Below, one piece after another: positions 22,416 to 32,700 of a stretch of DNA of 64,000 nucleotides (within the stretch, counting starts at the first letter, position 1; every line of letters starts with the position of its first letter). The stretch covers positions 1,596,745 to 1,660,744 of the forward strand of contig SSNP01000066.1 of assembly GCA_006937955.1 (NCBI GenBank). The letters are read 5' to 3'. The position numbers and the translations under genes are program-made. Source of the DNA: Pachypanchax playfairii. Its lineage: Eukaryota > Chordata > Actinopteri > Cyprinodontiformes > Aplocheilidae. A model generated the notes under the pieces. The model was not told the DNA's origin and made no database searches. It saw only the letters and a list, made by a program, of their open reading frames with translations.

Positions 22416-22515
22416 CACCAGGGCGGTCCCTGGAGATCCATAGCAGGAGGGGAGAACACGCGTGCGCGCTGCAGAAAATCACGCTTAGGCTTTTTGACTG
22501 AAATTTAATTCCATA

Positions 22516-22561
22516 GGTGTGGATGAAGGGATAGATAGACTGCATGCCCTTCATCCACACC
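22516..22561. repeat. perfect 15-bp inverted repeat
   Basis: GGTGTGGATGAAGGG at 22516-22530 and its exact inverse at 22547-22561, with a 16-base loop. It lies about 100 bases outside the Gypsy LTR. Confidence 0.8.
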
Positions 22562-24199
22562 GCTGAATCACCGGTTGATCGCAGCAGCAGGGCGAGCAGT
22601 AGTTTTCTTATAAATATTAATGAGAAAGGCTAACCACCATGCAAAAACCGCTACCATCCAGCTGTCAGTCCGGCTGAGAATGGCCAATAGGAGGATGGCC
22701 CGCCCATGACACAACTTTCACATCGAGAGCGAAATCCTGAGGCGAGAGCAAAAAGTTAGGTTTTGAGAGAGAGAAGAAAAAAGTTTTGAGAGAGAATGAT
22801 TTTTCTCAGAGAGAAAATATTTTTACTTTGATAGCAAAAAAACAATATTAGAGTGCAAAGACAGGGTTTTTGAGAGTTCTCCCCCCCCTTTGTAGATATT
22901 TAAAAAAATAATAATTTTATATATTATATGGCAAAATTGTTTATCTAAAAACTTTTATTAGTCTCAAATATTATTATTTTTTACTATCACTGTGAATAAT
23001 TTTTCTCTCAAATATAGTTATTTTGCTTTCACTTTTCTTTTCCTTTCTCACATCACTTGTTTTTTTGCATTTAATAAAAACACATAAAAAACCTCCATAC
23101 ACCGGCCCCCTGCTGTAATTGGTCCAACCCACAATCAATCATGACTATGAGGCTGAGATTTCATAGGATTAGCCCAATGTCCTTCAAGAAAATCAACCAA
23201 AGGGCTGCCAAAAATGTGTGCGGTCCACTGGGCATTGCCCAGTACGCCAGATGGCCTGTTCATGCTTGCTAGAATGATGTCTGGTTACCATGTAATGGGT
23301 GATGTGTTTCACAGAGGCTCTTAAGAAGAATAGCTTAACAGCCCAAGTGAACCAGCAGGAAGCTGAGAGGGCACTCTCAAAATGGTTTACCGGGGCGAGA
23401 GACAGAGGAGGACGGCGGGCATCCAGACAGCCAGTGGTGCCATAAATCAAATGTTTACTCAGGTACAGTTATGGTATTAAAGTTATGTTATTACCTATTA
23501 CTCATTTAACAGTATTAGTGTTAATCCATTTTGTATTGTATTGCATTGATTTAATCTGCCCTGATTTGATCTGCTTTGATATGTTGTTGATTTAATCTTT
23601 AATCTGATCATTTTTTTAAAAAAAAAGTTTGATGCCAATTTAAACAGTAGTGTAGAAGTACAAGAAATTTGTATAGTTATGTTATTAAAATATTACTCAG
23701 TTACAAGTTGTAACTTAAAACTTAAAGTTATACCGTGTAACTTTTGACTCTAACGTTGAACCTAAAAAAAGTAGCATCAGATGATTTTTGGGGTCAGTAT
23801 ATAGTGCTTAACACCCATCATTGCTCTGAGCGGGCTGCCCTCTGCAGAAACCAGATATTGTAACTTTGTGCTACTTTTTCCCTTTTTGAAAGTTTAACAG
23901 CTGAGCCAAGTAAGAAGATGAAAATGGTGTCTGGAGGCAATCTGGATGCATAACCCACTCAGTCTGTTTGGTTTTGTTGTTAGACTGATAGCTCATTACT
24001 TGTTGTGCAAACAAACAAACATGCATGCACTTCTTCACATCTTTCAGCAGCGTTTATTCAAAACAACGGCAGCAAGTCTGATGAGGAGCAAATCGTTGCA
24101 GCAAACGCCTGTGTCTTTATTTCTGTTTAGCAGAAGCTAATGCAAACGACTAAATCGAGCTAAGCAGCCGCTAGTCAAAGATAACATGACTCCATAACC
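22562..24199. other. repeat-like DNA, no assigned gene
   Basis: 22736-22870 is rich in TTTTGAGAGAGA and its variants, with an inverse T-rich counterpart at 22980-23060, suggesting a miniature element. At 23320-23450 a plus frame reads TAQVNQQEAERALSKWF, which looks coding but which I cannot place. Nothing else is recognisable. Confidence 0.35.
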
Positions 24200-24399
24200 A
24201 TTTTGCGCAGTTGAGTCCATTATGTGGACAGGAAGGATCTCCTGTAGAGGGTTCTAGCTGTAGACAGGAAGGATCTCCTGTTGCGGTCTGTGCTGCAGCG
24301 GATTATGAAGAATCTTCTGGCTGAAGACACTCTGTTGTTGAGTTACTGTGTTCTGAAGAGGATGATGAGGGTTTTCCATCATGTTCTTCATCCTCCTTC
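24200..24399 (-). pseudogene. LINE 3' fragment
   Basis: The inverse of this stretch matches 61290-61450 almost base for base in blocks (ATGGAAAACCCTCATCATCC, AACACAGTAACTCAACA). It is the C-terminal LINE end with a short duplication of GACAGGAAGGATCTCCTG. It abuts a Tc1 fragment. Confidence 0.6.
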
Positions 24400-24846
24400 G
24401 TCCTGGAGTGGCCTAGCCAGTCTCCAGATCTCAACCCCATAGAAAATCTCTGGAGGGAGTTGAAAGTCCGTGTTGCCCAGCGTCAGCCCCAAAACATCAC
24501 TGCTCTAGAGGAGATCTGCATGGAGGAATGGGCCAAAATACCAGCAACAGTGTGTGAAAACCTTGTGAAGACTTACAGAAAACGTTTGACCTCTGTCATT
24601 GCCAACAAAGGCGATATAACAAAGTATTGAGATTAACTTTTGTTATTGACCAAATACTTATTTTCCACCATAATTTGCAAATAAATTCTTTAAAAATCAG
24701 ACAATGTGATTTTCTGGATTTTTTTTCCTCATTTTGTCTCTCATAGTTGAGGTATACCTATGATGAAAATTACAGGCCTCTCTGATCTTTTTAAGTGGGA
24801 GAACTTACACAACTGGTGGCTGACTAAATACTTTTTTGCCCCACTG
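24400..24846 (+). mobile_element. Tc1-like element, 5'-truncated (copy 4)
   Basis: Begins inside the transposase at residue 265 (VLEWPSQSPDLNPIENLW), runs through the stop, with Y336 changed to D, and has a normal right terminal repeat ending CACTG before TA at 24847. The left two thirds are missing. Same family as copies 1-3. Confidence 0.9.
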
Positions 24847-24848
24847 TA

Positions 24849-25630
24849 ATACATGATCGAGAGCAGTCAGTAAAATGATGATACATTAGAATGAGGCTCT
24901 AAAGCATGATGCTTGTTGAGCTCTTTTATAGTGGTGCTGATACAGAGATGCTATCAGCACCCTGGACGTCATCAAACTCTGTTTAGAATGTCCTGATTAA
25001 TCTGAGTACCTGTTGAAAATGAAACTAAGAACAAGATGTTTTAGGATCTAATCATTTGTAACTGTGTCATGTTTGTCCTGAGGTAACTGAACATCCCCCA
25101 CAACCTAAATCAGTAAACAGAGCAAAATTCTGCATCCCTTTATTGAGATAAATTCCTTTTAAATGCGCTTCAGAGCATGAATGAAACAAGGCAGACATAG
25201 GTCATTAAATACATTAATACTTCACTTTGATTCCATGGGACAGAAAGAACAAAGTCTTGCACTTGGTGATCGAACAAAAACAGATTAATCAAATGTTACA
25301 AGGACTTGCAGTCTGTTACATGCATGTACTAATCCCTTTATATTCCAGGTCTGAAAGGCAGGAACAGCTTAAATATAACAGTTACAAAAGTGATTCCAGA
25401 AGTCAGCAAACATCAAAAGCACTGGGAAATAAAATAAACAAGGCAGATGGAGTGAATTCAGCTGTCATTATTTTTTTTTTCTTTTGAAATAAAATGCACT
25501 GGAAGTACTGGAGATTATTGGTGAATGATTTAGCAATTGAAGTGGTTGTAGTTTAAATTTTATACGGTAATATGATTAAAACTTTCAACAATAGTTTAAT
25601 CGCTTGTCAGCAGCAACTCACATCATTTAA
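24849..25630 (-). other. probable ctsc 3' UTR end and flank
   Basis: No gene frame. It holds a candidate poly(A) signal at 25139. The part above it would be ctsc 3' UTR if that site is used. Confidence 0.35.
25139..25144 (-). terminator. candidate poly(A) signal of ctsc
   Basis: AATAAA on the minus strand, 1.3 kb past the ctsc stop. Nothing closer has the canonical form outside a repeat. Confidence 0.35.
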
Positions 25631-26217
25631 AGAGGCCATTTCATACACATTTCAGGACTTTGTGGTTATTTTTTAAGTATTAACGAGTAACATGAAACAT
25701 TTTATATCTAAAAAACGTCAGGAAACACTAATTAACAGACCTTTCAATCTGTCTGCGTTAAAATTGCGGTGGTTCCAGCTCCTTCCATCAGGCTGCTTGT
25801 CAGCAGCTCGTTCATATTCATTGTTTGAATTTGCTGGACTCTGATTGGCTAACAAACTAGCCTATGAGAGCAAGGAATACTGTTTCCTGCCCCGCTGCGA
25901 ATGTAAACGTCAGACGTTGTGTCTTCCTGTTTGCTATGTTTTATGCTACAGCTTTTTAGTGAGCAGCATGCTAGGCGTGGTTTCAACTGTGGGAGCAGCC
26001 GAAAACTAACTAACAAAGGAGTTGTGACGAAACAGATACAGGCCATTCAGACTCGGGAGAACTTGAGTGTAATCACCACCTGCATAGTTTGAGAGATAAA
26101 AACTGAAAAAGAAGTTGTTGACATTTTTTTCACACCCACTATGAAGGTAAGAACACCTATGGAGCTAAAATATTCAACAGAAACCTTAGAAAAAACATTT
26201 TTAATGAAAAGGCCTCT
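25631..26217. mobile_element. TTAA-flanked MITE, copy A
   Basis: Flanked by TTAA at 25627-25630 and 26218-26221. Ends AGAGGCC / GGCCTCT. The interior matches copies B and C over their full length. TTAA targets are used by the piggyBac and Kolobok superfamilies. Confidence 0.75.
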
Positions 26218-26461
26218 TTAAAATCAATTCAATAATTTCATCAACTGGTAAATTAAAAGAAAAATTCTCAGAAACTTTCACCCTTAAAAAAACCTGATTT
26301 GGGTTTACAGAACACAGCCAATCAAATTTAAATCAGAAACTTTTCAGGTCAAGGGAAGTTGTTGAAATCAGCTCATCTACACAGGAAACATTTAGTTCAT
26401 GTGATTCTGAATCATCAGCAGAGTGCTCATTCTTTTTTTCACTCTTTTAAGAGTGATGCTC

Positions 26462-26728
26462 CTAAAGTTTGGGTATAGGTTTGGCTGCCACGGCGATGCT
26501 CTCAATGGCACACTCGTCACTTCCCCGGCGAATTCGGAAGTAGCCCTCCTCACCCCAGGAGGAACCCCAGCTGTTCTTGACAATCCAGTACTTCTCACCT
26601 GTTTTGGAGCAGCGGCCGTAGCCAACCAGCAGCACAGCGTGGTTGGTCAGCTCAAAGGGACCGAAGGTCCCTCTGAATCCTGTGTGGTGGTAGATGCCCC
26701 CCTGATAATGCATGAAGTCAGGATAGAC
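26462..26728 (-). CDS. ctsc: ctsc exon 8 (last coding)
   Basis: 267 bases including TAG at 26462-26464; acceptor TCCACAG|GTCTAT. Encodes the light chain with GIYHHTG, ELTNHAVLLVGYG, WIVKNSWGSSWGEEGYFRI and the C-terminus PIPKL. Confidence 0.96.
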   Translation of the reverse strand, partial: VYPDFMHYQGGIYHHTGFRGTFGPFELTNHAVLLVGYGRCSKTGEKYWIVKNSWGSSWGEEGYFRIRRGSDECAIESIAVAAKPIPKL

Positions 26729-29700
26729 CTGTGGATAATCATGGATACTTTGATAAGTCCTTTTTTATTATTGTTGCCAAGTACAAGCAATTACAGTCCC
26801 CCCCGTAAACAAATTAAATATTTTCCTGATGAAAAATTTTCCCTATGGTCCTGACCTCTGTTGATTCTTGTAGTTCTTACCTCAGCATTGTATGCTTAAA
26901 CATTCATTTTCAAATGTGCTGTAATTTTTTGTTATTTGATATTTTTAAAAATACTATGGTTGTGTGCAGGCTTTTATTTGAGACTTTCAGCCCTATGTCT
27001 CTAATACAGACACTCCGGTTTCAAAAATACAACATGGCAGCAACAACTGAAGAACATGGAGATGTTACAGAGACTACGTTTACATGAAGCCAATAACCCA
27101 TTCAAAACTGAAATATTAGCAATAACCCAGTCACGCACGGCCATGTAAACACCGGCAAAATCCCAAATATGCTCAAGACTGGGTTTTTAAAAACCCGAAT
27201 ATGAGACCTGGGGTAACCCTAACAACACTGAGATAAACAATTACAGTTGATCTTAGACCTGCTAAGTATTTGATAACTCTCTTTTTTAAGATTTTAGCTT
27301 CATTTCACTTCTTAGTTTCTGTTAGTCTCATTTAGTAATTATTTTCTATTTTGTTTGTTCGTTATTGGTTTCTTAAAGAGGCCATTTCATACAAATCTCC
27401 GGACTTTGTGGTTATTTCTTAAGTATTAGCGAGTAATATGAAACATTTTATATCTAAAAAACATTAGGAAACACTGATTAACAGACCTTTCAATCTGTCT
27501 GCGTCAAAATTCAGCTGTTTCCGGCTGGTTCTGTCAGGCTTCGGGCAACAGCTCGTTCATATTCATTATTTGAATTTGCTGGACTCAGACTGGCTAACAA
27601 ACTAGCCTATGAGAGCAAGGTATACTGTTTCATGCCCCGCTGCACATGGCAACGTCAGATGTTCTCTCTTCCCGTTTGTTATGGCTTATACTACAGCTTT
27701 TAGCCAGCAGCATGCTAGGCATGGTTTCAAATGGGGGAGCTGCCGAATACTAATGAGCAAAGGAGTTGCGATGAAACAAGTACCGGCCATTCTAACTCGG
27801 GTGTTATCGCCACTTGCGTATTTTGAGAGATAAAAACTGAAAGAGAAGTTGTTGACCTGTTTTCACATCCACTATGAAGATAAGAACACCTGTGGAGCTA
27901 AAATGCTCAACAGAAACCTCAGAAAAAACATTTTTAATGGAAGGGCCTCTTTAATAAAAATAAACTATAATTTTAATGGGCTGTTTCAGTGCATTTTGTG
28001 TGTGATTTTGAGTCCCCTTTCAGAAGACACCATTGACTCTAGATTATGAAACTGAAATTATTATGACTCAATCTTTGTCAAACGAATAGTAATATTCTAT
28101 TTTCCCTTTATGAAAAAAAGGGTGTGCCCAGAAAAGAAGTCATACAGAGGTAAACTTTTAATATTTTCCTACAATTATTTAAGAATATTTTTATGATCCT
28201 TCCCGGATATTTTAAATATAAAAGCCCTCTCGGTCCTTGTTGGCCATTGTAACGCTTTTCTCTGGGTGTGTCCAAACATTTGCCTGGTGCTCTGACAATG
28301 CAAAGAAAGTAAAAATAACATTATATTTAGTGTTCCTGTCCTGTCTCTTTGATAGGTAAAATATATTTATGGAAAAATATAGAAACAAGTCGAGACTTAT
28401 TGAAGTCAAGACTGTGGAATGGCACATGAGTGGACAAATTCAGTAGCACATCTCAACAGGTAGCATATTTCAACAGAACACCGGTTCGAGCAATAGCTGT
28501 CTGAGACACAGTTGTGGAAAAGTTAATTAGTACTGCTTTAAGGTTGTCAGTAAGTCCAGACTCTACTGTGCTCCATGTATACAGAAGTCACTCTCTCTGC
28601 TCACGTATGTTAATGGGTTATTCCGAATGTTTCCGAAACCAGAATAGTGACCTTAACCCAACCATAACCCGGGTTTTGACAGCATGTAAAGGTAGGCAAT
28701 GTAAAGTGCCTCTTTGTTTAATAACCACACAATAGTAGCACGGGAAAAGTTAACTCCAAGCTGATATCATACCTCCAAGGCCACACCAATAGGTCCGTTC
28801 TTCACCAGTTCCAACATCATTGCAGTCTCACTGCAGCCGCCATAAAATCCACCCACATAGCTGTACTCAGCTGCGTATCTTCGACCACACTTTTGAGGAA
28901 TACCACATGGAGAGTTCTTTGCAGTATATGGAAAACATGACTCCTCCACAATGCCAAAATCCTGAATGTACTTTCCAATCAGGTACGGGAACCCTCCATC
29001 ACAACCTTGTAAAGAAAAAAAGAAAGCAAAGTGAGGCTTTGGATAGGTGCTGGATTGGTACTTTTGTGTACATTTGCATAACTTTCACTTCACTTTAGTA
29101 ACAATGTGTCTAAATTTGGTCCCAAATCATCCTCATTTTATCCACAATTTTGTTGCAATAGGAATGTCAGATTCTCAGACATTTGGAAAACTTTGTTATA
29201 AACACCAGTCACAATTTGTCATGAACAGTCACAGCCCAATGAGATAGGTTTTTCCTCATGCAGCCACACTAAATTTTGTCACAATTTTCCAGCAGTAGGC
29301 TAGAATATTCTACAGAGAATGTGTTTACTTCATCAGGTACTTGTATTTAATATACTACCTCTACCACTACTACTACTACTACTACTGTCATTTAGCAGAC
29401 GCTTTTATCCAAAGCGACTTACATTGAGAGAACATACAAGCAAGAAATCAAAGAGAAGGAAACAATATAAGGAGGCGGACTGTTTGGAGTCCAGTTTAAT
29501 TCCGACACTGATACATCAAGTGTATCAAAAATTATTTTTTTTATTTATTTATTTTTTCTACCATTATTTCACCTTGAGAATACTCAGAGCAGGAGACCAC
29601 TTGTTGAGGGCTGAGGACAGGAGAATCAGTGTTGTTTGTGAGGATTCGAAGACGAGCTTCCAGCATTCCCATTGTGGCAAAAGAGTAGCAGCTACCACAT

Positions 29701-32700
29701 GAGGCTGAAACACAACAGAGATCTATACTGAAAAACAAATTGGCACAATGAATCCCAACTTTGCAAAGTTTTGAATTAATTGACAGCCAGAATATATTTA
29801 AATCATTGCTCTTTTTTTCAGCTTTAATTTTTAAAAACTGCAGACTAAGCTGTAAAAACACTGCAACCAGGCTGAGCAAAAGCGGGCAAAAATGTGAATT
29901 ATACTATAATCTTCCTGCCATAGTTCTTATCTATCATAGGCAATGCATAACAGTAGTGAGGGAAAAAAAAACAGTATTGAGGCACAGAGGCAGATTAGGA
30001 AAAGTAGTTAGCATAGCAACACAAGGTTCTTATTAAGATGCTTCACAGGCATAAAGTACATAAAGAAAACCAGAGGCGGCAGCAATGTGCAAGAAGATTT
30101 AACTGTGGTAGTGACTTAAAGTGTAACTGAAGTTTATACCTCAAAAATGTAGAGGAACAGGTATTCTCAAAAGAGATCTCAAAAAGATCTCATTTTGAAC
30201 ACCTAGACAATTTTGAGCTTTTGTGTGAGACAAATTTGAGCTTATGGCTTATTTCTCCTGTTTCTCATCTATTTCTCCTGAGCAATAGAGGAACAAAATC
30301 TCATATTAGACTCCTCTCAAGATTAAAAAGAGATCACACTTTGATCTCAAGTTTGTCTATGTATTTATTTCGTGCTACTACTTAGTGAATGATAGGGGGC
30401 CATAATGCAGCTGGCGAACCTAGACTTGTTTGCGCCATTCACAAAAAAAAAAAACACAGAAGACGAACTAACCTGAACTGGAAGTCAGTAAAACCGCGGG
30501 ACGTTCAGTTAAGAAAAAAGGTCTTTGATGCTGTTTCACGAAACTTATCTCTTGTTTGCTAGGTCAGTGATATGTCCAACATAACATGTTCTGCATATTT
30601 ATTTTACGTTTTCAACAATGTGCTGCACCAAGCTAGCAGCTAGTTAATGAGTGACCCAACCGTGTCTGAAAACTGTTTAAGAGCTCTTTTGTAATTTTTT
30701 AAAAGTTTGTGAAGCTGCTGTCAGTGAACAGATAAATGAAGTTTTGTGTGTGGATAAGATGTTGGGAGACGAAGCTTCACTGGAATAGTGTTCAGGGCCG
30801 TCTGAGAGAACCGTGATGTAGCTTAAAAATCCAGCCTCAAATTTAATGTTTATTCAGAAAGTATATGGTAACTATGACTCATCCATGATGAATTTATGAA
30901 TAAATACATGAATTATTTATCAGATTTGAATCATATTAACGATCACTGTCACTAAGAAACCCTCTATACTGACCTTCACTGATCAAAGATCTCAAATAGA
31001 CAAGAGATATCTATGAGTAGCCCAAGATCAACAAGTGTGCAGAATGTTGTGTGTCTGGAGAGAGTAACAGCAATGCTCCTGTGTGGCTGGAATAAAGTGA
31101 CAATGTTCACATACAGTGGGGCAAAAAAGTATTTAGTCAGCCACCAATTGTGTAAGTTCTCCCACTTAAAAAGATCAGAGAGGCCTGTAATTTTCATCAT
31201 AGGTATACCTCAACTATGAGAGACAAAATGAGGAAAAAAAATCCAGAAAATCACATTGTCTGATTTTTAAAGAATTTATTTGCAAATTATGGTGGAAAAT
31301 AAGTATTTGGTCACCTACAAACAAGTAAGATTTCTGGCTTTCACAGACCTGTAACTTCTTTAAGAGGCTCCTCGGTCCTCCACTCGTTACCTGTATTAAT
31401 GGCACCTGTGTGAACTCGTTATCAGTATAAAAGACACCTGTCCACAACCTCAAACAGTCACGCTCCAAACTCCACTATGGCCAAGACCAAAGAGCTGTCA
31501 AAGGACACCAGAAACAAAATTGTAGACCTTCACCAGGCTGGGAAGACTGAATCTGCAATAGGTAAGCAGCTTGGTGTGAAGAAATCAACTGTGGGAGCAA
31601 TTATTAGAAAATGGAAGACATACAAGACCACTGATAATCTCCCTCGATCTGGGGCTCCACGCAAGATCTCACCCCGTGGGGTCAAAATGATCACAAGAAC
31701 GGTGAGCAAAAATCCCAGAACCACACGGAGGGACCTAGTGAATGACCTGCAGAGAGCTGGGACCAAAGTAACAAAGGCTACCATCAGTAACACACTACGC
31801 CGCCAGGGACTCAAATCCTGCAGTGCCAGACGTGTCCCCCTGCTGAAGCCAGGACACGTCCAGGCCCGTCTGCGGTTTGCTGGAGAGCATTTGGATGATC
31901 CAGAAGAGGATTGGGAGAACATCATATGGTCAGATGAAACCAAAATAGAACTGTTTGGTAGAAACTCAACTTGTCGTGTTTGGAGGGGAAAGAATGCTGA
32001 GTTGGATCCAAAGAACACCATACCTACTGTAAAGCATGGGGGTGGAAACATCATGCTTTGGGGCTGTTTTTCTGCAAGGGGACCAGGACGACTGATCCGT
32101 GTAAAGGAAAGAATGAATGGGGCCATGTATCGTAAGATTTTGAGTGAAAACCTCCTTCCATCAGCAAGGGCATTGAAAATGAGACGTGGCTGGGTCTTTC
32201 AGCATGACAATGATCCCAAACACACCGCCCGGGCAACGAAGGAGTGGCTTCGTAAGAAGCATTTCAAGGTCCTGGAGTGGCCTAGCCAGTCTCCAGATCT
32301 CAACCCCATAGAAAATCTCTGGAGGGAGTTGAAAGTCCGTGTTGCCCAGCGTCAGCCCCAAAACATCACTGCTCTAGAGGAGATCTGCATGGAGGAATGG
32401 GCCAAAATACCAGCAACAGTGTGTGAAAACCTTGTGAAGACTTACAGAAAACGTTTGACCTCTGTCATTGCCAACAAAGGCTATATAACAAAGTATTGAG
32501 ATTAACTTTTGTTATTGACCAAATACTTATTTTCCACCATAATTTGCAAATAAATTCTTNNNNNNNNNNNNNNNNNNNNNNNNNNNNNNNNNNNNNNNNN
32601 NNNNNNNNNNNNNNNNNNNNNNNNNNNNNNNNNNNNNNNNNNNNNNNNNNNNNNNNNNNNNNNNNNNNNNNNNNNNNNNNNNNNNNNNNNNNNNNNNNNN

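Noticed and set aside
22516..22561. microRNA precursor
   Set aside because: The 15-base stem is too short for a typical precursor.
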